DNA of 52,096 nt from contig JBFMGD010000017.1 of the NCBI GenBank assembly GCA_040751775.1, positions 1 to 52,096 of the forward strand, read 5' to 3'. A program made the position numbers and the translations under genes. The notes beneath the pieces are model-generated. The model saw only the letters and a program-made list of their open reading frames with translations. It was not told the origin of the DNA and searched no databases. Every line of letters starts with the position of its first letter. Positions within the stretch are counted from its first letter, which is position 1. This document shows, one piece after another, positions 16,323 to 25,020 of this stretch. Origin of the DNA: JBFMGD01 sp040751775. Its GTDB lineage: Bacteria; Bacillota; Dethiobacteria; DTU022.

Positions 16323-17801
16323 TTGCAGTGCAGGGGCAGATTTTTTTGCGGCGCCGTTTCAATGGGGCTCATGGTCAACTGGATCTTGTTTTTTCCGTAT
16401 TACGGTCCCGCCTTGACTGCTCTCAACTTAAATGACAGCATCCTGCCTCATCTGTTTACTGTCACCCATATCGCGGGGCTGCTTGCCGGTTCATGGGTTT
16501 ACTTCTCCTCTGTTGAACAAAAATTTGCGCAACACTGCGGCAAAACTACGCCTTTTATAATCGCTCTGCTTACGGTTGCCTTTCTTTTCTTTAATAATGC
16601 CTATTCGCCGATCTTGGGTATATTCTTTTTTGTAATTATGGGCATTGCTTCCGGTTGGATTGCCGGCCGGTGGATGACGTGGTTTTCATCTTCCGATACT
16701 GCCTCTGTGCGGGGTAGTGTTTTGGGCATATCAATCGGCATTACCTACACACTGTTAACTTTCAATATCCTGGTGATGGCCGTGCCCGGCAATGGGAAAA
16801 TATATAGTTTAGTCTTTAGCTCGCTTGCAATCTTAATCGGCGGCATATTAACGAACCAATTGCCGGTTAGGCCAAAACAACCCGCGTCATTTTCGATCCG
16901 CTCTATGCTTCCCCCGCTAGATTTACTTTTATTCGGTGTATTTGCCTACGCCACTGTTTCTTTAATCTATCGTTCCATCCTGACAAGCCATATTCAGCAA
17001 CCGGCTTTATCATGGTTAGTGCTTATACCGTATATTCTAACAGGGCTTTTTCTGGGTAAGTGGTCCGATAAATACGACCGTTACTATTTTACCATCTTCG
17101 CTTATTTTGTGATCGGTTTAGGTTTTTTGATCCAGGCCGTTAGTCCTACCAGTGGATTCTCCAATATTTTGGTTGGAATTTTTATTTTGACGGGGCTGAT
17201 CTGCATCCATCTGTTTTACTGGTTGTCGCTGGTTGACCGGCAAAATACCATGTTTACGCCTTTTCCTGTTGTGATCGGTGTTTCCATTGAACTGATGTCC
17301 TGCGCAGTTGTTTTCACCGTGGTGCCGTTGATTTCCCCGGATCCGGATATTACGGGAAAAATAGTCGGTGTTGCCGGAGTTGTTTTTATCCTGGCGGGTT
17401 TTTTAGTTACTTCTTTTTTTAATTACCGCTTCTCTAGAAGACTATTCAAGGATATTAAGCCTGCTGCAAACAGTATCGCACAGGGTACATTATTTACTAA
17501 AAAAAAAGAAGATCTCAGAATGCCCCTACTTTATTATTTTTATAATATTGATCAAAAGATTATTGAAAAAACTCTCACCGGCCAATTTAACCTCACCAAT
17601 AAAGAAACAGAGATAGCACACCTGGTTTTAATCGGTCATAAAAATATAGAGATTACAAAGCTGCTTTACATTTCACCCAATACCTTGAAATATCACATGA
17701 AGAACATTTATTCAAAAATTGGCGCTTCTAATCGCGCAGATGCGTCAGCAATTGTTTTATCATCGATCCAAACTTTAGATGACAGGGGGACAGCAGGCTA
17801 A
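16323..17801 (+). CDS. 12-TM membrane protein with C-terminal LuxR HTH
   Basis: In this 492-aa protein, residues about 5-395 form twelve hydrophobic segments arranged like an MFS permease. Residues about 425-485 form a LuxR/GerE helix-turn-helix (LTNKETEIAHLVLIGHKN followed by NTLKYHMKNIYSKIGASNR). Membrane-bound LuxR proteins of this type are known from Actinobacteria and some Clostridia and are thought to link transport or sensing to transcription. The TTG start at 16323 is preceded by AAAAGGGGCGG; ATG at 16362 is an alternative. It is divergent from the surface beta-helix gene, which I infer may be its target. Confidence 0.85.
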   Translation: MQCRGRFFCGAVSMGLMVNWILFFPYYGPALTALNLNDSILPHLFTVTHIAGLLAGSWVYFSSVEQKFAQHCGKTTPFIIALLTVAFLFFNNAYSPILGIFFFVIMGIASGWIAGRWMTWFSSSDTASVRGSVLGISIGITYTLLTFNILVMAVPGNGKIYSLVFSSLAILIGGILTNQLPVRPKQPASFSIRSMLPPLDLLLFGVFAYATVSLIYRSILTSHIQQPALSWLVLIPYILTGLFLGKWSDKYDRYYFTIFAYFVIGLGFLIQAVSPTSGFSNILVGIFILTGLICIHLFYWLSLVDRQNTMFTPFPVVIGVSIELMSCAVVFTVVPLISPDPDITGKIVGVAGVVFILAGFLVTSFFNYRFSRRLFKDIKPAANSIAQGTLFTKKKEDLRMPLLYYFYNIDQKIIEKTLTGQFNLTNKETEIAHLVLIGHKNIEITKLLYISPNTLKYHMKNIYSKIGASNRADASAIVLSSIQTLDDRGTAG

Positions 17802-17844
17802 GTAAAAACAGTAAATACCAGTACCTAGAATAGAACAATTATGT

Positions 17845-17939
17845 TATAATATAGCTATACCCCATAGAAGAGAGTGTGAGCCCAAATGTGCTATATTTAA
17901 GGTGAAGATCGGCATCAAATAACGCTCTTTCCATCGGGG
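17845..17939 (+). other. possible structured transcript in gap
   Basis: The 303-base gap before 18105 has an extended -10 (TATAAT at 17845-17850). Next comes CCCC (17860-17863) and a GAAGAGAGTG segment, which can pair with CGCTCTTTC and GGGG ending at 17939, giving a long irregular stem. No ORF is present. This is a weak candidate for a small RNA or leader and nothing else is recognised in the gap. Confidence 0.25.
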
Positions 17940-18104
17940 AGAATGTACTAAGTTTTCAGTATTTAGGAATCGCTTAAATTTAGATTCACTACCGTTCATT
18001 ATAATTATGGAACTTGGTTGAGTAAACCGGACAGTTGAATAGTAATATTTTTTAACTAAATGGTTACGCTATAATAAGTACTTGAGCAACAGGAGAGGGT
18101 AATA

Positions 18105-18365
18105 ATGATTAGTTTAGTAAAACTACTCAACAAGCAAAAACCACAATTAAGAGAATTTGACCCTACCACAATACAAAGGATTAAAGAGGGTATGTATTTG
18201 GTAAAAATCATAAATGAAACTGAAGTAACTGCTCGTAAATGTGATTACTACGCTGGAAACTGTGTAGATCAACAAGTCGCGGATACCTTCAGGCAAGAGA
18301 GCAAAAAATTAGTAAAAGCGGCACATGCTTTACAGGAATATTATGAAAGTATGACCAGGGAGTGA
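18105..18365 (+). CDS. small protein of unknown function (86 aa)
   Basis: The gene begins at ATG 18105 with AGGAGAGGG as ribosome site and TATAAT at 18070-18075 upstream. The protein is helical and charged with two cysteines close together (CDYYAGNC). I do not recognise the family. The gene is AT-richer than its surroundings. It is followed after ten bases by another small gene, so the two are likely one operon. Confidence 0.6.
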   Translation: MISLVKLLNKQKPQLREFDPTTIQRIKEGMYLVKIINETEVTARKCDYYAGNCVDQQVADTFRQESKKLVKAAHALQEYYESMTRE

Positions 18366-18375
18366 ATATTTAACA

Positions 18376-18570
18376 ATGAAATTTTCGGATATGGATATGC
18401 TCCAGGACTACGAAAAAGATGCTCGTATGGCAGTAATAGCGTATTCTCTAATCCAGACCGAGATTTTTGATGGAATCCTGCGAAAGCTCGTTGCAACGGC
18501 AGCAAGTGAAGCAGCAAAATCTCAAAAGACTTTTGCCGATTTGATTTTAGCCAGAGGAGACCGTCCATGA
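18376..18570 (+). CDS. small helical protein of unknown function (64 aa)
   Basis: A 64-aa all-helical, alanine-rich protein (MKFSDMDMLQDYEKDARMAV) starts ten bases after the preceding small gene; GGGAG lies just upstream within the preceding stop region. Size and spacing suggest a two-gene operon. It ends 30-60 bases from the broken end of a minus-strand secreted-protein remnant, which suggests insertion of the small operon into or beside that gene. No function can be assigned. Confidence 0.55.
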   Translation: MKFSDMDMLQDYEKDARMAVIAYSLIQTEIFDGILRKLVATAASEAAKSQKTFADLILARGDRP

Positions 18571-18599
18571 AGCAACAATGTTTCCTACAGTAAAGACGA

Positions 18600-18904
18600 C
18601 TGATTGAGCCGTTTTTTAGGAAAAGGAATTTTACGGTAAAGACCGTTGCGGTGATGTCCTTCTCAATCCGCGGCAGGTCAGGAACCAGCAGGCCCAGATA
18701 TAGTTCAAATTCCCGTAAAGCATCAATCTGGTAAAGGTGCGGGCTCCCTTCGAGGGTTGCATAAAAAGCCTGGGAAACCTCTGCCTTTTTAATATCTACC
18801 GTCTGGTCACCGCTGATCAGCCTCGGTTGGTGGGCTGATACGGACGCCGTGGAATTCAATAAACAAACCAGGATAATAATTGTTAAAGCGCGTATTGTCT
18901 TCAT
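18600..18904 (-). pseudogene. 5' part of a secreted protein, truncated
   Basis: Starting at ATG 18904, the frame encodes a signal peptide (MKTIRALTIIILVCLLNSTA, then SVSAHQPRL). A conserved-looking domain follows with VSQAFYATLEG, FELYLGLLVPDLP and KDITATVF. Around codon 93 the sequence becomes low-quality and runs into the antisense of the small gene at 18376-18570, so the open frame beyond is accidental. I read it as a truncated secreted protein whose 3' part has been lost. Confidence 0.55.
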
Positions 18905-18970
18905 AAAGTGACGGCAACCCCGTCCCCCTGTCAACTCCTAATAAGGCTGTTTTGCGGGTGATAACAAAAT

Positions 18971-20929
18971 TTATGTTTGCAGCGCCGCCAGATCCCGGTA
19001 GAGGTCAAGGCTCTGCGGGTTTGCCAGGGCTTCCCGGTTTAAGACCTCTTCCCGGTGAATGATTTTACGCACGGCGATCTCCACTTTTTTGCCGTTTACG
19101 GTATAGGGAATATCGTCGATCGGGATCACCTTGGCCGGGACATGGCGCGGTGTGGTATGATCCCGGATTGCCTTTTTGATTGCCAGGACCAGCGAGCCGG
19201 AAAGTTTTTTACCGGGGGCCATTTTCACAAACAAGATCACCCTTTCATCGTTATGCCTTTTTTGACCCACCGCCAGGCTATCCGCGACCTCGGGAAAACG
19301 CTCTAAGATCCGGTAAATCTCGGCCGTGCCGATGCGCACGCCGCCCGGGTTGAGGGTGGCGTCGGAGCGTCCGTAGATAATCACCCCGCCGGTTTCGGTC
19401 AGCTCCATGTAATCGCCGTGGTGCCATATGCCGGGGTAGGTCTCAAAATAAGCGGCACGGTATTTTTTTTGGTCGGGGTCGTTCCAGAAGCCGACAGGCA
19501 TGGAGGGAAAGGGAGCCGTACAAACCAGTTCCCCTTTCTGATTGACCACGGATTCCCCTTTTTCATCGAACACTTCAACTTTCATCCCCAGCCCCCGGCA
19601 CTGCAGCTCACCGGCGTAAACCGGCAGAAGCGGGTTTCCCAGGGCGAAGCAAGAGATCAAATCGGTGCCGCCGGAGATGGAGGCAAGACAGAGGTCTTCT
19701 TTAATCTCCCGGTAGACAAAGGCAAAGCCGTCTTTTGAAAGGGGTGACCCGGTGGAAAGGATAGTTTTCAGGGCATCCAGGTTAAACTCTTGCGCCGGCT
19801 TGCAGCCCGATTGTTCAAGTGCGGCCAGGTAGCGCGCGCTGGTGCCGAATATGGTGATCCGCTCGTTCTGGATCAGTTCAAACAGCGCCCCCGGACCGGC
19901 GTAAAATGGTGAACCGTCGTAAAGCACGATCGTCGCCCCGACGGCCAGGGAACTGACGAGCCAGTTCCACATCATCCAGCCGACGGTGGTGAAATAAAAG
20001 ATGACATCATCCCGCTTTAAATCCGTATGCAGCAGCAACTCTTTTAGGTGCTGCAACAAGGTGCCGCCGGCGCCGTGGACGATACACTTCGGAGCGCCGG
20101 TGGTGCCGGAAGAGTAGAGGATATAGACGGGGTGATCGAAAGAGAGCTGGGCGAAGGAGATCTCAGCGTTTTCGCCGCCGCCCGCAGCGAGAAAATCGGC
20201 GAAATACTCCCCTTCCGGCAGCCCTGTTAAATCGGTTTTCGCAGGCGTGTATGGCACCACGATCACTTTTTCGATGGAAGGGATGCGCCGGGTGATCTCT
20301 TTAACCTTGCCCAGGGAAGAGAAGCTTTTGCCCTGGTAGTAGTATCCGTCGGCGGTGAACAGAAGGCGGGGTTCAATCTGGCCGAAGCGCTCCAGCGCTC
20401 CCTGAACGCCGAAATCAGGAGAGCAGGCGGACCAGATTGCCCCGATGCTGGTTGCGGCCAGCATGGCGGCCACCGTTTCGATCATATTCGGCATAAAACC
20501 GGCCACCCGGTCGCCCTTTTGAACCCCACATGCCTCCATGGCGCGACTGAGTTGCGCCACCTGGTGGTAGAGAGCGCGGTAAGTTATTCTCCGGGCGGCC
20601 ACTGTTTCGCCCTGGAAGATAAGTGCTGTCCGGTGATCACGGTAACGCAACAGGTTTTCCGCGAAGTTAAGCCTCGCTCCCTCGAACCATTTGCAGCCGG
20701 GCATTAGCTTCGGGTTATTCATCACCCGGTCGTAGGGCCGGGAGAAGACGGTGCCGCCGAATTCCCAAACCAGTTCCCAGAACTGTGCCATATTCTCGAT
20801 CGACCACCGGTAAAGTTGATCATAGTTGTCTAAATCACGGCCGGCTTTTCGGGCTGCCAGTTTCATAAACGCGGCCATGTTCGCTTCATTTTTCCGTTTT
20901 TCATCCGGAATCCAAAGAGGCTCTTTCAT
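18971..20929 (-). CDS. acetoacetate--CoA ligase
   Basis: This 652-aa ATP-dependent ligase of the ANL superfamily activates acetoacetate to acetoacetyl-CoA. It has the AMP-binding signature YSSGTTGAPK near residue 270, GTSARYLAALEQSG, and the C-terminal hinge/lysine region (PYTVNGKKVEIAVRK). The extended N-terminal segment (MAQFWELVWEFGGTVFS in reading order near residue 50) and the overall length distinguish acetoacetyl-CoA synthetase from acetyl-CoA synthetase. It may serve ketone-body or butyrate-type metabolism. The start ATG is 20929. Confidence 0.93.
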   Translation of the reverse strand: MKEPLWIPDEKRKNEANMAAFMKLAARKAGRDLDNYDQLYRWSIENMAQFWELVWEFGGTVFSRPYDRVMNNPKLMPGCKWFEGARLNFAENLLRYRDHRTALIFQGETVAARRITYRALYHQVAQLSRAMEACGVQKGDRVAGFMPNMIETVAAMLAATSIGAIWSACSPDFGVQGALERFGQIEPRLLFTADGYYYQGKSFSSLGKVKEITRRIPSIEKVIVVPYTPAKTDLTGLPEGEYFADFLAAGGGENAEISFAQLSFDHPVYILYSSGTTGAPKCIVHGAGGTLLQHLKELLLHTDLKRDDVIFYFTTVGWMMWNWLVSSLAVGATIVLYDGSPFYAGPGALFELIQNERITIFGTSARYLAALEQSGCKPAQEFNLDALKTILSTGSPLSKDGFAFVYREIKEDLCLASISGGTDLISCFALGNPLLPVYAGELQCRGLGMKVEVFDEKGESVVNQKGELVCTAPFPSMPVGFWNDPDQKKYRAAYFETYPGIWHHGDYMELTETGGVIIYGRSDATLNPGGVRIGTAEIYRILERFPEVADSLAVGQKRHNDERVILFVKMAPGKKLSGSLVLAIKKAIRDHTTPRHVPAKVIPIDDIPYTVNGKKVEIAVRKIIHREEVLNREALANPQSLDLYRDLAALQT

Positions 20930-21305
20930 TAGGACTCACTTCCCTCCAATTTGTGTTAGCCTGCAGAGTGTCCTGTTCTATCGCGTAGCGTGTGACGCGT
21001 GCGGGGGATAGTGGTTTTTTTGGTAGAAGATCGAGATAAAATCTGTACCGCATTCATTATTGTAACAAATATTAATTATTTTCACAATAATGAGTTTTAG
21101 ATTCGAACCCCGTCTCTCTTTTTTCGGATGGTTTATGTGAAAGGGGTTTCGTTTATATCTTAACAATATCCATAGCAAACTTTTATTGTGGCGGATGAGC
21201 ACGTTTCCGGCCCAAAGCATGGGCCGCTCTACGGAAGTTGATAGCCGAGATTGTGCAAGTAATTTACGGTTTGTCCTATCATCGGTAGAAGAACAATTAC
21301 AGTAA
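20930..21305. other. gene-free AT-rich stretch
   Basis: About 375 bases upstream of the acetoacetate-CoA ligase. I see no supported gene. CGGCCC (21208-21213) pairs with GGGCCG (21221-21226). A tRNA-like GGTTCGAATC exists on the minus strand near 21093-21103 but has no surrounding cloverleaf. The right edge merges into a transposase fragment. Confidence 0.5.
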
Positions 21306-21550
21306 GAAGAAATTAGAGCGTCCCGTAAATATTTTGACGAGAAGATAAACACTTACTTTAATGACTTGGAAGAAAACGACGAGATAGCTAGCATTGATCG
21401 GAAGCCCGATGCGGATGAGATTAAAAAAAGAATAGAGCAACTGCGTAACCGTAAAGAGATTTATGAAGGCTATCAAAAAGAACTTCAAGATAGCGGTAAA
21501 AATGAGATATCGGCAACGGATCCCGATCAGTACAGGGAGCAAAATGGGGG
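21306..21550 (+). mobile_element. IS1182-type transposase remnant
   Basis: The reading frame entering at 21306 encodes RASRKYFDEKINTYF, then KPDADEIKKRIEQLRNRKE, then YEGYQKELQDSGKNEISATD and PD. This is the conserved mid-region of IS1182-family transposases (pattern ...DEINKRIQQLKERKEKYEGLIKELEESGENEISLTDPDSR). No start codon, catalytic DDE residues or inverted repeats are visible, and a TAA lies just upstream in frame. It is an internal fragment of about 80 codons. Confidence 0.75.
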
Positions 21551-21608
21551 CAGACTTAGCAGTTTAATCACACAGCCTCCCGTCCCCCTGTCACGTTCCC
21601 CTGGCGGG

Positions 21609-22805
21609 TTAGATGATACCCATCGTTTTACCGTGTTTTTCTAACAAACCGAGGGCAAAGTCGATGTCCGCGTCCGTATGGGCGCTGGTCACATTAGCCC
21701 GCAGGCGGCAGGTGCCGGCGGGAACCGCAGGGGGCAGGATTGGCGAGACGAACATGCCGTCCGCGTGCAGGGCGCAGGTTAAGGCCAGGGTGGGCTCGGG
21801 CTGCCCGATAATGATCGGGATCACGCAGCTCTGTGTGTTGAGGGTGTTGTAGCCCATGGCGTTTAGGCCGCCGATGAAGCGCCGGATGTTACGGCGGACC
21901 GCCTCCAGGCGCCAGGTTTCTTCTTCAATCGTTTCAAAAGCGGCCGTGGCCGCCGCCGCGGCAGCGGGAGGCAGCGCAGCGGAAAAGACGAATGCCCGGG
22001 CGCTGTGCTTGAGAAAATTAATCAGTTCAGCTTTGCCGGCAATGTAGCCGCCCACGGCCGGAATGGTCTTGCTGAGCGAACCGGAAAGGATTAGCCCCGG
22101 TTGGTCGGCTTTCAGGCCGAAGTATTCCAGGATGCCGTGCCCCGTTTCGCCCAGCACCCCCAGGGAATGCGCTTCGTCCACCAGCAGCCAGGCGCCGTAA
22201 TCGCGGCACAGCTGCAGCAGCTCCGGCAGGGGGCAGAGATCGCCGTCCATGCTGTAGACGGCATCCACGATCACCAGGATCCCCTGGTATTTGCCCTTGG
22301 CCTGTTCCAGGATCTTACGCAGATCGTCTAGGTCGTTGTGTTTGAAACGGGTAAACTCGGCCTGCGAGAGCATGCAGCCGTCCACGATGCTGGCATGGCT
22401 CAAGCGGTCGGTGATCACGGTGTCGTGCCGGCCGGTCAGGGTGGATATAGTTGAAAGGTTAGCCGCGTAGCCGCTGCTGTAGGCGATCGCGGCCTCGGTG
22501 CCCATGAATGAGGCCATTTTTGCTTCCAACTGGTTGTGCAGAGCGGTGGTGCCGGCCAGGATGCGCACACCGTGCGTGCCGGTACCGAATTTATTCACGG
22601 CTTCTTTAGCTGCCGCTTCGATGCGCGGATGCTTCAGAAGACCTAGGTAACTGTAGGATGAGAACATGACCATTTTACGCCCGCTGATTTCAACCCAGGC
22701 TTCGTCCAGGCGGTCGATCTGCTGCAGGTAATAATAACGGTCCTTTTCGCGCAGCTCGTCATACTGTTCCTTGAAAGCGGCAATTTTTGTTTCAAATGCG
22801 TCCAT
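21609..22805 (-). CDS. PLP-dependent alpha-oxoamine synthase (AONS/KBL family)
   Basis: This protein of 398 aa starts at ATG 22805 behind GGGGAGGA; the longer open frame to 22994 has no ribosome site. It is a fold-type I PLP enzyme of the 8-amino-7-oxononanoate synthase / glycine C-acetyltransferase / serine palmitoyltransferase group. The cofactor lysine is in SGSLSKTIPAVGGY, and YSSGYAANL, the aspartate motif DEAHSLGVLG and GTGTHGVRILAGTT are present. The exact substrates cannot be read from sequence, and no other biotin genes are near. Its promoter overlaps a palindrome (22855-22865). Confidence 0.85.
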   Translation of the reverse strand: MDAFETKIAAFKEQYDELREKDRYYYLQQIDRLDEAWVEISGRKMVMFSSYSYLGLLKHPRIEAAAKEAVNKFGTGTHGVRILAGTTALHNQLEAKMASFMGTEAAIAYSSGYAANLSTISTLTGRHDTVITDRLSHASIVDGCMLSQAEFTRFKHNDLDDLRKILEQAKGKYQGILVIVDAVYSMDGDLCPLPELLQLCRDYGAWLLVDEAHSLGVLGETGHGILEYFGLKADQPGLILSGSLSKTIPAVGGYIAGKAELINFLKHSARAFVFSAALPPAAAAAATAAFETIEEETWRLEAVRRNIRRFIGGLNAMGYNTLNTQSCVIPIIIGQPEPTLALTCALHADGMFVSPILPPAVPAGTCRLRANVTSAHTDADIDFALGLLEKHGKTMGII

Positions 22806-22854
22806 ACCGGATCCTCCCCGAAAATATTGATGCACATAAACGTGCACATGATAT

Positions 22855-22886
22855 TGTACAGTACATGATTGTTCCAAATCTGTCAA
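22855..22886 (-). promoter_or_regulatory. promoter with palindromic operator for the oxoamine synthase
   Basis: On the minus strand TTGACA (22886-22881) is followed after 17 bases by TACTGT as -10. The -10 overlaps the perfect palindrome TGTACAGTACA (22855-22865). A second inverted repeat, TGCAC/GTGCA (22831-22846), lies downstream. The layout suggests repression by a dimeric regulator that is not encoded nearby. Confidence 0.55.
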
Positions 22887-23060
22887 CGAAAAGATGACAT
22901 GAAAAAATGAAACTGATAAAGCGAATGCCCGGTATAGCACACCGGATAGATTGCCTGTAGTCGACCGGATACACAAAACAGCGGCGCCTTGCATATCTAG
23001 AATAGAGGCGGTTTAAAAGGTCAAACTGTCGGCCCGACTTGACGAGGGGGCAATGAAACG

Positions 23061-23885
23061 ATGCGGCGTATCAAAATATCGACTATACAATATCTGTCGA
23101 TCACCGGTCTGTTCCTGACCTCTGCCCTGGCGGTAACCCAGATTAATGAGTTGCACTTCGAGCAGATTCATCTGCAGCAGAAACTGGTAGAGATGCGCCA
23201 AGAAAATGAGGTGCTGGTTGATCAAATTAACCTTTACCGTGAGCAAGTGGAAGAGCTGGAGCAGGAAAAAATCGAACTGCGGGAGCTGCTGGCAATCAGG
23301 GCCCGGACATTCCAAATTGTTACCGGTAGCCTCGCGGCGGCTTCCCGGGGCCATGAACAGCTGCTTTCCCGCTCCGGACGTCCTGTGCCGGTGGGCTTGA
23401 CCGGAACGAGGATGACATTAGTGTCTCTGTCCGGATTCAGTGCGCAATGCTTCGAGCGAGCCTGGCGGCAGTACGGCACTACCGAACTCTACGGTACCGG
23501 AGAAGTGTTGGTGCAGGCCGAGGAACGGTACGGTCTTAATGCGCTGGCCCTGGCCGCGATCGTCGTGCATGAATCAGGTTGGGGCCGGTCCTCATTGGCC
23601 CGCAAGAAAAACAACCTGGCGGGACTCAACGCTATTGACAGCAACCCGTACGGCAATGCCTTTACCTTTGCCACGAAAGCCGACAGCATATTTTTCCTGG
23701 CCCGGCTGCTGCGTCATAAATATCTTACACCCGGGGCCAGTTTCTACCGGGGTCATAATCTTAGCGCCGTGAACGCTTGCTACGCTACCGATTCTTACTG
23801 GGCGGCAAAGGTGGCCGCAATTATGGGTATCATTGCCCGGGCGGCGGTAGACGACCCGGAAGCGCTGATGGCTTCTTTAAGGTGA
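23061..23885 (+). CDS. membrane-anchored glucosaminidase (GH73-like)
   Basis: This 274-aa protein has an N-terminal hydrophobic segment (residues about 7-27) and a long coiled coil (about 30-78, with EQIHLQQKLVEMRQENEVL). The C-terminal glucosaminidase domain (about 145-265) has the catalytic glutamate in AIVVHESGWGRSSLA and the NNLAGLNA motif. It should cleave N-acetylglucosaminyl bonds of peptidoglycan outside the membrane. The start ATG at 23061 is preceded by GAGGGGGC. It converges with and overlaps by nine bases the 3' end of the DUF2817 gene. Confidence 0.85.
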   Translation: MRRIKISTIQYLSITGLFLTSALAVTQINELHFEQIHLQQKLVEMRQENEVLVDQINLYREQVEELEQEKIELRELLAIRARTFQIVTGSLAAASRGHEQLLSRSGRPVPVGLTGTRMTLVSLSGFSAQCFERAWRQYGTTELYGTGEVLVQAEERYGLNALALAAIVVHESGWGRSSLARKKNNLAGLNAIDSNPYGNAFTFATKADSIFFLARLLRHKYLTPGASFYRGHNLSAVNACYATDSYWAAKVAAIMGIIARAAVDDPEALMASLR

Positions 23886-25019
23886 ATTTAAGTAACCTTC
23901 GGTGCGCAGAATACCGGCCAGGGCGCGGCGGGCGTCCATGGCCGCTTTTTCCCGCCAGCCTCGTGCCCGCGGGGCAAAGAGGGCATCGAAACCGGTTTTC
24001 ACCCGGCGAGCGGTTTCCGGGCCGACAGCCCCGCAGCGGTGCAGCATATTTTCGAAGATGATCGTTTTCAAGGTGCGGATGGAGGCGCAGAGGGAGTCAC
24101 CCAGGGTGCCGAATTCAAAGCTGGTGGCGTATAGCGACCTGTCCGGGTAGCGATTTTGAGCATAAGTATATAAGAAATCAACCATATCACCGCGGATTTC
24201 GTAAAATTCGTCCGGATTGGTTTTGGCCACGGCGGGATAGTCGAAGGCGGCGCGCATCTCTGCCGAGCTTCTTTTTTCCAGGAAAGAGTTGACCACGGTC
24301 ATCGTGTCATGCGGGCCGTACCCGGTATGCATATCCAAAAGCAGCAGGCGCTGATAGCGCCGCAGCACCTCGTCGAACTGTTCGATCATCATACGGGCCG
24401 CTGCTTCATAACCGCTGCCGCCGTAGTAAAGTCCGGCTGGATAGCGGTACTGGCCCAGGGTGAACGCTCTTTTCAACCGGCTTGCGCCGGGGCCGAGCAG
24501 CGCCCGCAGCAGCCGGCAGTAAAAATGGCGAACCGCGGCCGGACTAACCGGTTCGGCGGGATTGAATAACGGCTGGAACGCATCGTAGTCGGGGTTTAGA
24601 GCGGTGTCCAGGGCATCCCAGTCATAGATAAAATTGCGGTTTAAATCCACATTATTCTCGTTGGTACGGCGGCGCTGCTGCATACCCCAGGGGTTAATCG
24701 CGTGCACCAGCACCAGGCCGGTATTTTTGGGGTTCAGCAGCGGCAGGTATTCGTGGATAAACAGTTGCAGGACAGCGGCGCCGACGTATCCTTCTATACC
24801 GTGCAGTCCGGTGGTGAAAATAATCACCTGCGAGTTGCTTTCAAGCGGCGGCGCCTTAATCAGATCCGTAGCCGGCCCGCCGTCCCCGCCCCGGGCCGGC
24901 CCGGTATGCAGGGCTGCCTGCGGCCATCTCCGGCGGACTAGGTCCAAACTTTGCTTAAACCGATCCCGCGACGCCGCGTAAGTATCCGGGAAAAGCTTGT
25001 CCGGCTTAGTTAAAGTCAT
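23877..25019 (-). CDS. M14-like carboxypeptidase, DUF2817 family
   Basis: This 380-aa protein has a zinc-binding HxxE in TTGLHGIEGYVGAAVL, the DLNRNF motif, and a third histidine in LLLDMHTGYGPHD, as in DUF2817/M14-type metallopeptidases. No signal peptide is seen at the chosen start. ATG 25019 is one base after the stop of the upstream GH18 gene, with GGGGAGGCGATT inside that gene as ribosome site, so the two are translated from one operon. The longer open frame to 25292 is a shadow inside the GH18 gene. Peptide or acyl-amide hydrolysis is inferred. Confidence 0.82.
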   Translation of the reverse strand: MTLTKPDKLFPDTYAASRDRFKQSLDLVRRRWPQAALHTGPARGGDGGPATDLIKAPPLESNSQVIIFTTGLHGIEGYVGAAVLQLFIHEYLPLLNPKNTGLVLVHAINPWGMQQRRRTNENNVDLNRNFIYDWDALDTALNPDYDAFQPLFNPAEPVSPAAVRHFYCRLLRALLGPGASRLKRAFTLGQYRYPAGLYYGGSGYEAAARMMIEQFDEVLRRYQRLLLLDMHTGYGPHDTMTVVNSFLEKRSSAEMRAAFDYPAVAKTNPDEFYEIRGDMVDFLYTYAQNRYPDRSLYATSFEFGTLGDSLCASIRTLKTIIFENMLHRCGAVGPETARRVKTGFDALFAPRARGWREKAAMDARRALAGILRTEGYLNSP

Positions 25020-25020
25020 T

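Noticed and set aside
21090..21110. GGTTCGAATC on the minus strand resembling a tRNA T loop
   Set aside because: The flanking bases do not pair as a T stem and no acceptor, D or anticodon arms are present.
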